A stretch of DNA of 64,000 bases from Gonocerus acuteangulatus (Eukaryota; Arthropoda; Insecta; Hemiptera; Coreidae), in NCBI GenBank assembly GCA_946811695.1, contig OX328125.1, forward strand, positions 41,271,653 to 41,335,652. Reading direction: 5' to 3'. Position 1 is the stretch's first letter. The number at the start of each line of letters is the position of its first letter. The translations under genes and the position numbers were made by a program. Shown here in pieces: positions 10,501-17,935 of this stretch. The notes under the pieces are model-generated. The model searched no databases, was not told the DNA's origin, and saw only the letters and a list, made by a program, of their open reading frames with translations.

Positions 10501-11796
10501 ATTCTGGGTCCTTCAGGGCTATGATATTTTCTCTGAACTGGTCGAGTTGCTTGCAGTATTTAATGGAATACATGGTTTGATTTTCTCGGAGAAGCTCATA
10601 GTAGACAACACTTAAAATCGCAGCACAGCATAACCTTTTTTCAGGTAAAATCCATCTTTCAGTATGGCTTGGGCCCAACAATCTACCGTGATTTACAATA
10701 TTATAAACGATCCATTTTTCATCCCTAGAAATCTCTTTTATCAAAAACAGATGGTATTTATTTATTTTCAATAAGCAGATTGCATGCATCTTCAGGTTTC
10801 GGTCAGTTAATTTGCGGTAGCCACACATCTGCTTACGTATCTAGCCTCTAGATAGGTTCACACTTTCATGCGACATGCTCAGGAAATTTTGAATATCCTT
10901 AACTCTCAAATGTGGGTTTGTGTTTACCAGAGCTGTAATTTTTTCGATAAACACTGTCGAAGGGTGACTAGATTGCTCTGCATCATTCACATTAAAATAT
11001 CCATCACGGAATTTCAAAAACCATCTTTGCACATTCTTTTATCCATAAACTCTATATATCCTGGAGGCGAGGTTAGCTCAGTGGTACAGCATTCGACTAA
11101 TGAACTGGAGGACCCAGGTTCAAAACCCGTGCGGGCACTATAGATTTTATCTTCTAGTGTAATCGTTCCGAGGTTGGATTTGGGGTCCTAAATCGTCCCT
11201 AGACTCACCCAGCCTTTAATTATTTAATTAACGGGTACCTAAAAAGAGAAAAATCAAGCGGCCAGAGCATAGAGCTGACCACACTATCTCCCTAGTGTGC
11301 TGCATGGTCAAGACTCAGATACCTGTACAGTGTCTGTCCCTCTGGGCCCTTGTGGACTGTTACAGGGATGATTTTTTTAATATTTATATCCTATGAGCTG
11401 TTTCAGAAGAATTAAGATCTTCAAGAAAATGATAAAGCATTATATGTCAATATCAATTATATACTCCATTTTTTACAGCAGAAGAGACAAAGAACAGAGG
11501 TGGAATAAAATTAAAACTGTACTGAAGCATTTGTTTAGATAACAAAAACTGCATGGACATTCTGACCGACCCTGTATAAATGTGAAAGAAATAAAAATTA
11601 CCATTATGCTGAAACAGCCATTAATTTTCAAACGTTTACTGTTTTGTTTTTTTAAATTTTACATAAATTTATTGTTTTACAGAATTATCAACGTTCTTGC
11701 GAGCTTCTGATGCATATGGAAAAGCCCCCTGCTAAAAGTATTCAAGAGCTTCGACAACTCGTTAGGGATAACATAACATCTCACTTACACCCTTAA
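1447..11796 (+). CDS. FAAP100-like Fanconi anaemia core-complex subunit, 5'-incomplete gene (9 exons)
   Basis: Nine exons (1447-1553, 1961-2213, 2374-2587, 3479-3703, 5605-5884, 5955-6240, 7124-7367, 8771-8958, 11683-11796) bounded by AG and GT join in one frame of 637 codons ending in TAA at 11794. The order of motifs follows what I know of vertebrate FAAP100 (about 880 residues). First comes a beta-propeller-like N-terminal half with short 'LPDGMILALF'-type blades. Next is a helical stretch ('LSRKTAALEEINSRSSEI'), then an 'ENWLLGI ... LTVTAKLFYS' beta domain, and last a short helical C-terminus. In vertebrates FAAP100 binds FANCB and FANCL and supports FANCD2 ubiquitination at stalled forks. 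The first exon starts on an acceptor, so upstream exons exist but I see none in 874-1446. Similarity is remote; another large propeller protein such as FANCB is the main alternative. Confidence 0.55.
1961..2213 (+). CDS. FAAP100-like exon b
   Basis: Acceptor CTTTTTTCAG and donor GTAAGC. The phase-2 entry completes a Ser codon and the exon ends in phase 0. It encodes acidic 'EYDLFEDSPERSDKW' and then a hydrophobic blade ('PVLCATVCGEGTLALLI'). Confidence 0.6.
2270..2330 (-). mobile_element. SINE A 3'-end fragment
   Basis: TCAGTCCCATAACAAGTCAC and 'AAGGGCCCAGAGG' match the 3' end of the SINE A copy at 58713-59055. It lies between two FAAP100-like exons. Confidence 0.55.
2374..2587 (+). CDS. FAAP100-like exon c
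   Basis: Acceptor TTTGTCCTAG and donor GTAAAA; enters in phase 0 and leaves in phase 1. It contains 'FFIITLPDGMILALF', which resembles the Leu-Pro-Asp-Gly blade of vertebrate FAAP100. Confidence 0.6.
3479..3703 (+). CDS. FAAP100-like exon d
   Basis: Acceptor AATATTTGTAG and donor GTATTA; phase 1 to phase 1. It encodes 'SLSLFTTNGGMVKLTEMG' and 'SSYLYITDWKQSCRL', further short beta blades. Confidence 0.6.
3807..3885. mobile_element. hAT-type terminal fragment
   Basis: CAGGTTTGGGCAACCTTTG followed by GTGGGCC repeats is typical of hAT-family termini. No partner end was found. Confidence 0.3.
4150..5380. mobile_element. Foldback element with hammerhead-like ends (Penelope-type)
   Basis: Sequence from about 4150 to 4480 returns inverted at about 5080-5380. 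Paired blocks include GAAGGTAGGT / ACCTACCTTC, the 'CATCCCTACCATGTCAAACT' block, and GGCTTGAAATTCAAG. The right end reads CTGATGA, a 7-bp hairpin, then GAAAC: the conserved core order of a hammerhead ribozyme, which Penelope-like elements are known to carry. The stems look imperfect (one bulged base, no clear cleavage triplet). No protein is left. Confidence 0.45.
4597..4699 (+). mobile_element. 103-bp retroposon with (ATCT)n tail and 14-bp target duplication
   Basis: ATGTTCGGTCACTA stands at 4583-4596 and again at 4700-4713. The insert ends in five ATCT units. That structure fits a 5'-truncated LINE or SINE 3' end. It is nested inside the 4150-5380 foldback, so it is younger. Confidence 0.65.
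5605..5884 (+). CDS. FAAP100-like exon e
   Basis: Acceptor TTGATTATAG and donor GTAAGT; phase 1 to phase 2. It carries the last blade ('YTLALSRNGEIYCID') and the start of a helical linker with 'LSRKTAALEEINSRSSEI'. This linker aligns with the 'GNISERVSFLKKAVDQ' part of human FAAP100 as I recall it. Confidence 0.6.
5955..6240 (+). CDS. FAAP100-like exon f
   Basis: The acceptor is TTTTAAAGTTAG at 5954. The alternative AG four bases upstream would put TAG in frame and is excluded. Donor GTAAGT; phase 2 to phase 0. It encodes 'KENWLLGITMS' and 'SKLTVTAKLFYS', the best local match to the FAAP100 C-terminal beta domain. Confidence 0.65.
6600..6720 (-). mobile_element. Short repeat C fragment
   Basis: 'CTATCTTCAGGTTGCCAAC', 'CTTTTATAATGCCAAC' and 'AGTCGGTCACCCATT' match copies at 52190-52310, 54190-54320 and 56066-56140. 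A small interspersed repeat of unknown class. Confidence 0.5.
7124..7367 (+). CDS. FAAP100-like exon g
   Basis: A strong acceptor TTTTTCCCCCTCAG and donor GTAAGT; phase 0 to phase 1. It encodes a Lys/Glu-rich linker and 'VFKNLLSKCKPLWR'. A tRNA-derived SINE fragment begins about 45 bp past the donor. Confidence 0.6.
7411..7520 (+). mobile_element. SINE A, tRNA-derived head only
   Basis: GATTAGCTCAGTGGTAGAGC is an RNA polymerase III A box and GAGCTCAAAACTC a decayed B box, followed by 'AGATTTTATCTTCTAGTGT', shared with the copies at 11064 and 59055. It is not a functional tRNA: the tRNA fold is broken and a SINE body follows. Confidence 0.65.
8250..8304. repeat. GC-rich palindrome pair
   Basis: AACCCGCCAGGCGGGTT is a near-perfect palindrome, repeated as ACCCACCTGGCGGGTT 22 bp on. 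It stands out in AT-rich surroundings inside a FAAP100-like intron. Confidence 0.6.
8520..8718 (-). mobile_element. SINE B copy (tRNA-derived), reversed
   Basis: On the minus strand GGTCGTGGGTTCGATTCC is a tRNA B box, followed by the body 'AGGCATCAGCCCTATCCTGG' and tail 'CCGTCCTAAAATTCTGAGTT'. A 19-bp SINE B head in the opposite orientation (GGTGGCCGTGAGTGTTAAC) abuts it at 8700-8718. Confidence 0.7.
8771..8958 (+). CDS. FAAP100-like exon h
   Basis: Acceptor TGTTTAATAG and donor GTATTT; phase 1 to phase 0. It encodes 'LVTIELTERGIIISGKDSS', comparable to the 'AVEIQVESSSLADICRAH' segment of human FAAP100. It lies 70 bp after a reversed SINE B copy. Confidence 0.6.
9552..10045. mobile_element. 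Foldback MITE of about 490 bp
   Basis: The two halves are mirror images. Ends: AGGGGAGTATACAGTGGTG against its complement CACCACTGTATACTCCCC. Interior pairs: 'AATGGACCTCAGGAGCTG', 'AGGTTGAAAATGCTTTATTT' and the hairpin centre near 9730-9815. No ORF. Confidence 0.7.
10111..11574 (-). mobile_element. mariner transposon relic with complete TIRs
   Basis: TA dinucleotides at 10109 and 11575 flank inverted ends CAGGGCCAGTCAGAAGGTCT / CAGGGTCGGTCAGAATGTCC. On the minus strand the N-terminal HTH ('QRWFLKFRDGYFNVNDAEQS') is at 11032-10841. The DDE core is at 10828-10290 and includes 'ISRDEKWIVYNIVNHGR', 'VVYYELLRENQTMYS' and 'QDSARPH'. The second catalytic motif D-N-A-R-P is altered to D-S-A-R-P and the frame is broken. 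A SINE A is inserted at 11064-11380. Confidence 0.8.
11064..11380 (+). mobile_element. SINE A, near full length
   Basis: Begins GGCGAGGTTAGCTCAGTGGT (A box) with GGTTCAAAACC (B box). A body shared with 58713-59055 includes 'ACTATCTCCCTAGTGTGC' and 'CTGGGCCCTTGTGG', with a short T/A-rich end. Imperfect TATATCCT repeats at about 11054-11061 and 11385-11392 look like a target duplication. Confidence 0.75.
11683..11796 (+). CDS. FAAP100-like terminal exon
   Basis: Acceptor TTGTTTTACAG; phase 0. It encodes 'RSCELLMHMEKPPAKSIQEL' and runs to TAA at 11794-11796. The preceding 2.7-kb intron holds a foldback MITE and a SINE-bearing mariner relic. Confidence 0.6.
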   Translation, partial: NYQRSCELLMHMEKPPAKSIQELRQLVRDNITSHLHP

Positions 11797-11863
11797 CTTA
11801 TCTATCCCGTTCTCCTCTTTCTGGTGGACTTTCATTTGATTTAAATATTAATTTTGTATGAAT

Positions 11864-11869
11864 AATAAA
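11864..11869 (+). promoter_or_regulatory. Poly(A) signal of the FAAP100-like gene
   Basis: AATAAA lies 68 bp after the stop codon, the expected place for the cleavage signal of a short 3' UTR. Confidence 0.55.
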
Positions 11870-12479
11870 TTCATTCCATCTATGTTTAGGTGTCTTTGTA
11901 TGTACGTTAATTTCATATAAATATATGAAAACATTAGTTCCATAGAAATGAATAACAGTAAAATAAAAATGACACTATTTGATGTGAAAAAAATTATAGA
12001 AATGAAATCAACTGTTATTTGTTAATTTGTAGCCAAGGAGTCAATGTTAACTTTAGTTTTTTTGTTATTATAATCATGAACTGTAATTATGTTTTCTGGA
12101 AAAATATTGGTTTCTTATGCTTAACATGAACCATCTCAGAGCAGTCCAAGGAACTGCTCATTAGCTGACTGACCTTGGATAAGGAAGCTTTCCCTCTGCT
12201 CATTCCTTCCAGATGACAGTTGCAGTTTTTTTCCAGTGTCTATTACTGCATTGAGACCAAGTTAAGTTTGTTTACCCCTAATAATACTATTCAGTTACAC
12301 ATAAGTTTATCATTTTTTTAAAACATTTATAATACAGTATATTTACTGTAATACTTTTTTTTAGTCAAATAAAATATACTTCATATCGTTAATTAATATA
12401 TTAAAAGTACTATGCTACCAAGCATTAGTGCTAATGCCCAAAATAGCATGAATAATGAATGAAAGCAAAAATATAAATT

Positions 12480-12960
12480 TTTGTGGAGGCCATTGATATC
12501 AGGAAAAGTTGCGAGGCCAATCAGTCATCCGGAAGTACATCAGTCCCGGAAAAAAATCTTAGTGTAATAGTTAATTTTTAACAGTTACACTAAGATAAGA
12601 GTACCATTAGTATTCATATTTTAAAATAATTTATTAGAAAGGTAGCTAGAAGGTTATAAGCATTGGGAAGTTATAAACATCTTTCCATGTAATTTAATAA
12701 ACATGGGAAACAAAAATGAGAATTGACAAAGTTGTTCTAAATTTTATTAGCTTTCATTTTTTTTTAAAAAAAAAGCATTGAAATCGGTTTAGATGTAGAG
12801 GCTGTAGACTTTTTTTAAACACATTATACGATTTTGCGTTGGTCGTCCGAAATAAACAAGTTTGAACTCCATTTATATGCTTGTGTTTGTTTTTCTTCTG
12901 ACTGTCAATGGCTATCGGATCGGATTGGGACCAATGTAGGTGTGCCCTAAAAGCAACGAG
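12480..12960 (+). repeat. Interspersed repeat D, copy 1
   Basis: It shares many blocks in the same order with 25780-26270: 'GAGGCCAATCA', 'GTTAATTTTTAAC', 'GGTAGCTAGAAGGTTATAAG', 'ATCTTTCCA.GTAATTTAAT', 'AGGCTGTAGAC', 'AACAAGTTTGAACT'. No coding capacity or termini recognised. Confidence 0.65.
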
Positions 12961-12974
12961 ATATTGGTTCTTGG

Positions 12975-13369
12975 AGAAAAAAATAGCACTACGGCGAACT
13001 ATTTTGTCTTCGAAAGAAATGCAGAGGATTTCTTCTGCACATGTTACTCAGTGTCCCCCTTCAGCGACCAACAATAGTCTGCCATCATATTTATAGCCCA
13101 CCTTCCTTGATACCTGTGTTCCATTTCTTATTCAGCCAAGCCGCTTTTTCAGTATTGTTCATTGTCATGATCAACGTTTGATCTCTGAACAAAGCAAGGA
13201 TGTGAGGGCCATCGAAAACGCCTTCTTTAAGTTTGGCATCGCTTATTTTTGGAATCTGCTCTCCTAAATATTCAAAACAGCCATCATCCTTGTCAAAAGC
13301 TTTGATGATCTGCTTAATAAGACCAAGTTTTATAAGACGAGGTGGATGAAAAATATTGAGGCCATTCAT
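12975..13369 (-). pseudogene. Relic of a widespread arthropod repeat-borne protein
   Basis: 'PPRLIKLGLIKQIIKAFDKD', 'SDAKLKEGVFDGPHI' and 'NNTEKAAWLNKKW' match a protein family that I recall as very common in arthropod genomes ('PPLHIKLGLMKQFVKAMDK'). After a deletion the C-terminal part follows in other frames: 'MEHRYQGRW', 'MMADYCWSLKGDTE', stop, 'KKSSAFL'. Function unknown; the distribution suggests a transposon passenger. Confidence 0.55.
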
Positions 13370-13474
13370 ACGATGCTTCCTGGATTGGCATTTGTCTTAT
13401 CTTGTTTTATTGCAATAAAACAACTACAAGAACTGAGGAAAACAAACACAAGGATCGTTTAAAGCAGTGTCACT

Positions 13475-13530
13475 CAACCTTTTTTATACGGGCCAGAAAC
13501 ATGTATTAGCCTTGCTGTCGCAGGCCGCAA
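13475..13530. mobile_element. hAT-type terminal fragment
   Basis: CAGTGTCACTCAACCTTTTT followed by GGCCAGAAA and CAGGCCGCAAAA is characteristic of hAT-like ends. No matching other end seen. Confidence 0.35.
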
Positions 13531-13937
13531 AAAAACAAAACAAAACTTAATAGGTAAGAGTTATTGATATTAAATTACAGCAAATTGGCGTATCAATAAT
13601 ATCACTGCAACACGGCATGGTTGTGTAATTATTAATGGGCGCTAAATACAAAATGCTTTAAAATAAAGTAACATTATATGAGCCAACCGAGTTTGCTATA
13701 GCTGGTTTACAGCAACAAAACCTCCACAGTTGAATTTTTAAGTAATTACTTGAGAACCATTTTGTAGGGAATTTAGAATGACTGCCAATCAGATGAAGAA
13801 TCACTAGAGTAGGTTGAGATGAGAAGAAGCCAGGAATAATAACATTTTATAATCAACCGTAGTTAATAGTAAGTGGACATTAAAATTTAAATAGATAATC
13901 TACCAAAAGGTGGTGTAGCCATTTACAGGCTGTGTGC

Positions 13938-15187
13938 TACGTAGTAAGGTCCATAAGTTTCCGGCCTGTCCTGCTTCCCCTCCTTCAAACGTGCCGGGAC
14001 CTGCACGCCTATGCAGGTCCATGCCTGCTCACTCCATACCCATCGCCCACACTTCCTCAGTCTTGTCAGTCAGTGTCCAGCCTTGAAGGAAACTCCCCAT
14101 TTTTACAATGTTCAAACTCGAATACCGTGTGGTAATTAAATTCTTTTGTAAAAAGGGTCTTACTCCTGCGCAAATTAAAGAGAGCTTGGATTGTGAATAC
14201 GGGCAGTCCTCCCCCTCGTATTCCACAGTGAAAGAATGGGCAAAATTATTTAACTTAGGGAGAGAAAGTCTAGAAGATGACCCACGTACCGGTCGTCCAT
14301 TGGAAGCTGTCACTTCTGAAACAATCCAACTTGTGGAATCTGAATTACTGTCTGACCGGCGACTAAAAACCAAGGAAATAGCAGTGAGGTTAGGGCTTTC
14401 AAAAACAAGTTTTTTGAGGATCATCAAAGAACATTTGCATATGAATAAGGTTAGTGCAAGATGGGTTCCAAAAATTCTTTCAGCTGCTCAAAAACAGGAA
14501 CGAGTTCACTGCTACAATGAATTTTTACGCGAGTATAATGCCGACCCAAGGAATTTTTTGGACTCAATTGTAACTGGGGATGAGACAATGGTTCTATATT
14601 ATGACCCACTCAGCAAAAGAGAGTCCATGGAATGGAGAAGTGCCTCCTTTAAAGGCAAAAGTCATGCAGTCAACAAAAAAGGTAATGGCCACAATTTTTT
14701 GGGACTGTAAAGGAATACTACTGATAGATTTTAAAGAAGGGAATACCACAATGAATGGTGAGTATTATGCAGCCCTACTTCACCGGTTACGAGACGCCAT
14801 TAAAGAGAAGAGGCGAGGGAAGTTAAGCAGAGGTGTCCGCCTCCTTCACGACAATGCCTCTGTCCACACAGCATTGAGTTCCAAGGCCGCTGTGAAGGAC
14901 TGTGGATTCCAAGAAATCTCTCATCCACCCTCCAACCTTTTCTCAAAGTTAAAATCTGACCTTCGTGGAAGGCGATTTAACACCGACGAAGAGCTCCAAG
15001 CAGCAGTGGAAGAACATTTTTTTAACAAAGAAGAAAATTATTTTTTTCATGGTATAGAAATGTCGCCAAAGCGTTGTATTAAGTGTGTTGAACTTAGAGG
15101 AGAATATATTGAAAAACAGTAAAACCAGTTTTTTTTCTTTCACCTTTCCTCTCTATCCCAGGCCGGAAACTTTTGGACCTTACCTTG
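13938..15187 (+). mobile_element. mariner (DD34D type) transposon, nearly intact length
   Basis: TA at 13936 and 15188. TIRs with GTAAGGTCCATAAGTTTCCG at the left and its complement at the right. The transposase begins at ATG 14108: two HTH segments ('FFCKKGLTPAQIKESL' and 'KTKEIAVRLGLSKTSFLRI'), first catalytic Asp in 'TGDETMVLYYDP', second in 'LLHDNASVHTA'. The frame shifts near 14690 (+1 region 'KVMATIFWDCKG'). The third motif (D-L-A-P-S-D-F) is lost in an in-frame deletion after 'EISHPP' at about 14930, so the copy is dead. It ends 'RGEYIEKQ' at 15120. Confidence 0.88.
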
Positions 15188-15325
15188 TACATATTCTGTA
15201 TCTGAGTGTGGCCTCTAACTGTCTCCTTCAGAATCCTCCACATAGCCAGCATTAACTCTCAGACAAGAGATGTAGAAAATAATCTTACCACAAACTCTGG
15301 TAAGTCAGATTTTTGTGTTATTGGG
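15188..15325 (+). pseudogene. piggyBac-like transposase relic (flank copy 1)
   Basis: In the plus frame it gives 'LTVSFRILHIASINSQT', recalling the 'MLNIACINS' part of piggyBac transposases. The same stretch recurs at 17638-17770, where it continues. Confidence 0.4.
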
Positions 15326-17636
15326 ACTGTAAAGGAATAATTTTTTTTTTTTTTTTAATATATATATATATTTCTTTATTGATTATTACATCCTGTATAT
15401 AAATACATCTGGTAATATGATGAATGATGCAATATGGAAGTTCTGTGCTCAAGGCCTTCCAACTTCATCCTCGATTAGCGCCAGAAAGACTCTCAGATGA
15501 CGTTGAAAGGTGCCTACTCAAGCTCCCTTCTGCTCCGACCAGTGGCTGGAGTCAAAGAGAGATCGGTGAGCCACAGAAAATTGTCGCACTTGAATAAAGA
15601 GAAAGCCTTTGCTAACACTTCACTTGGTCACTGCAGCAGATCTCTAGGCCAATGTCTTTTGAGTCGCCTGGGTGGAGAGAGTGGGTGGGTGGCACTTGAT
15701 AGGGAGAGGACTTCAGGATTTTGATGAGCGGAAAGTTTAGGATGGAAACGTTGGAATCTGGATAATACAACATCATTAACGAGTGGGATATTGAGGTCTT
15801 TATGGAGGTTGAGGTTGGAAACATAAAAAGGAGCATCGACTATTGTTCTTAGGACCTTGGATTGGAATGTTTGAATGCGTCTGATGTTCGATGTTTTCGC
15901 AGTTCCCCAAAGTTCTGAACCGTATTTCCAAATGGGTTGCAGTAGTGATTTGTAAATGATCAGTTTGTTTTCAGTACTTAAATGTGATTTGCGGTTTAAC
16001 AGTCTATAGAGTTGTCCAAATCGTTTGTTAAGTTCTTGTCTTTTAAGTTTTAAGTGATGTTTCCAGGTAAGTCGGGAGTCCAAGTGTAGTCCGAGGTAGC
16101 GAACTGTATCAGAAGAGGGTAATGGGACGTTGTTAAAGTGTACTGGTGGACAGGAACTGCGCCGGAGGGTGAAGGTGATGTGATGGTATTTTTCCTCATT
16201 TACCTTGATTCTCCATTTTTTACACCATTCTTCAATTTCATTCAAGTGGGACTGAAGATTCTGCGACGCAGTGTTAGAATTTGGGTGGGATGCTAGGATA
16301 GCTGTATCGTCTGCATAGGTTGCTAGAAGGGTATCGGGACTTGTTGGAACATCGGCTGTATACAGGGTGTAGAGCACAGGGCCCAGAACACTGCCCTGGG
16401 GAACTCCCGCTTCCACAGGATAATATTCTGAGTACTCTGATCCTTGTCGGACCCGAAAATGACTATTTGATAAGTAGGATCGTAGGATGAGGTATAGGGT
16501 GCAGGGAAGAAAGGTTTTGAGCTTGTAGAGGAGGCCCTCATGCCATACCTTATCAAAAGCTTGAGCAACGTCCAGGAACGCTGAAGTGCAATATTCTTTT
16601 TGCTCTAGGGATGAAGATATGCGATCTACAACGCGAAGACCCTGCTGTACTGTTGAGTGTTGGGAACGGAAACCAAACTGGTGAGTGGGCAGGATATTTT
16701 GACTGTGAAGGATAGGTTGGATTCGTTTGAGGAGTAATTTTTCGAATATTTTAGATAGGATGGGTAGTAGGCTTATAGGGCGATAGGATGAAGGGCAGTG
16801 TGTTGGTTTTCCAGGTTTAGGGAAGAGGATGATAATAGAGAATTTCCATAGGAGTGGGAAGTAGGTGGTGCGGAAAATACAGTTGTATAGATATGTGAGG
16901 AATGTGATAGCTTTAGTTGGGAGCTGGCGAATGAGTTCAGATGTTATTAAATCAAAGCCGGGAGATTTGCGCCTTTGGTGCTTGGTGATGATATGCTTGA
17001 CCTCGGAAGGATATATGGGTTTAGGAGGCAAGGATAGTGGAAGGGGAGATTCGAGGAATTCGATTATTTTTAAATGATGTGTTGGGTCATTGTGATCAGG
17101 ATGAGGAGGAAAGGTTTTCTGGAGGTGAGGAATACTACTGATAAGAGTATTTTAAAGAAAGGAATACCACAATGAATGGTGAGTATTATGCAGCCCTACT
17201 TCACCGGTTACGAGGCGCCATTAAAGAGAAGAGGCGAGGGAAGTTAAGCAGAGGTGTCCGCCTCCTTCACGACAATGCCTCTGTCCACACAGCATTGATT
17301 TCCAAGGCCGCTGTGAAGGACTGTGGATTCCAAGAAATCTCTCATCCACCCTACAGCACAGACTTGGCCCCTAGCGATTTCTACCTTTTCTCAAAGTTAA
17401 AATCTGAGCTTCGTGAAAGGTGATTTAACACCGACGAAGAGCTCCAAGCAGCAGTGGAAGAACACTTTTTTAACAAAGAAGAAAATTATTTTTTTCATGG
17501 TATAGAAATGTTGCCAAAGCGTTGTATTAAGTGTGTTGAACTTAGAGGAGAATATATTGAAAAACAGTAAAACCAGTTTTTTTCTTTCACCTTTCCTTCT
17601 ATCCCAGGCCGGAAACTTTTGGACCTTACCTTGTAC
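15326..17636 (+). repeat. Tandemly duplicated 3' half of the mariner (split copy)
   Basis: From 15326 the sequence repeats the mariner from 14701 onward (GGGACTGTAAAGGAATA), is interrupted by a LINE at 15340-17127, and resumes to 17636. This copy keeps 'YSTDLAPSDFYLF', including the third catalytic Asp deleted in copy 1, but has a stop after 'LKSELRER'. The junction shares TTGGG with both parents, so a microhomology-mediated tandem duplication is likely. Confidence 0.8.
15340..17127 (-). mobile_element. 5'-truncated Jockey-type LINE inserted in the mariner duplicate
   Basis: AGGAATA target duplications lie at 15333-15339 and 17128-17134. A T-run at 15341-15357 is the poly(A) tail of a minus-strand insertion. 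The minus ORF 17031-15628 (467 residues) is a reverse transcriptase: 'KSPGFDLITSELIRQLP', 'SSYRPISLLPILSKIFEKLL', 'STVQQGLRVVD', 'FLDVAQAFDKVWHEGLLYKL', 'VPQGSVLGPVLY', catalytic 'TYADDTAIL', 'YLGLHLDSRLTWKHH'. The endonuclease domain is missing. The RT frame is open, so the insertion is recent. Confidence 0.92.
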
Positions 17637-17637
17637 A

Positions 17638-17935
17638 TATTCTGTATCTGAGTGTGGCCTCTAACTGTCTCCTTCAGAATCCTCCAAATAGCCAGCATTA
17701 ACTCTCAGACAAGAGATGTAGAAAATAATCTTACCACAAACTCTGGTAAGTCAGATTTTTGTGTTATTGGGTTTACACTGATTAGACTACGAATTAAAAA
17801 ATACAGCAGCAGAATCCTCAATTTCCAAAGAGATCAGGCGGCAAAAATGAACAGGAAGAGGACACCTGAACCAGCACCAAAAAAGGAGCACAGACTTTCT
17901 GGTAGATGTATCTTTTGTCTATGACAGAGATAAGA
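17638..17935 (+). pseudogene. piggyBac-like transposase C-terminal relic
   Basis: Plus frame: 'SFRILQIASINSQT', a gap, 'KMNRKRTPEPAPKKEHRLSG', 'RCIFC', a one-base shift, then 'YDRDKKTVFCSCKTFVH'. The Cys/His-rich end fits the C-terminal zinc-binding domain of piggyBac transposases. The mariner inserted into this older element. Confidence 0.45.

Noticed and set aside
10394..10615. Plus-strand ORF in the mariner relic
   Set aside because: Antisense shadow; the mariner motifs are on the minus strand.
15497..17077. Plus-strand ORFs opposite the Jockey RT
   Set aside because: They are shadows of the 467-codon minus-strand RT frame.
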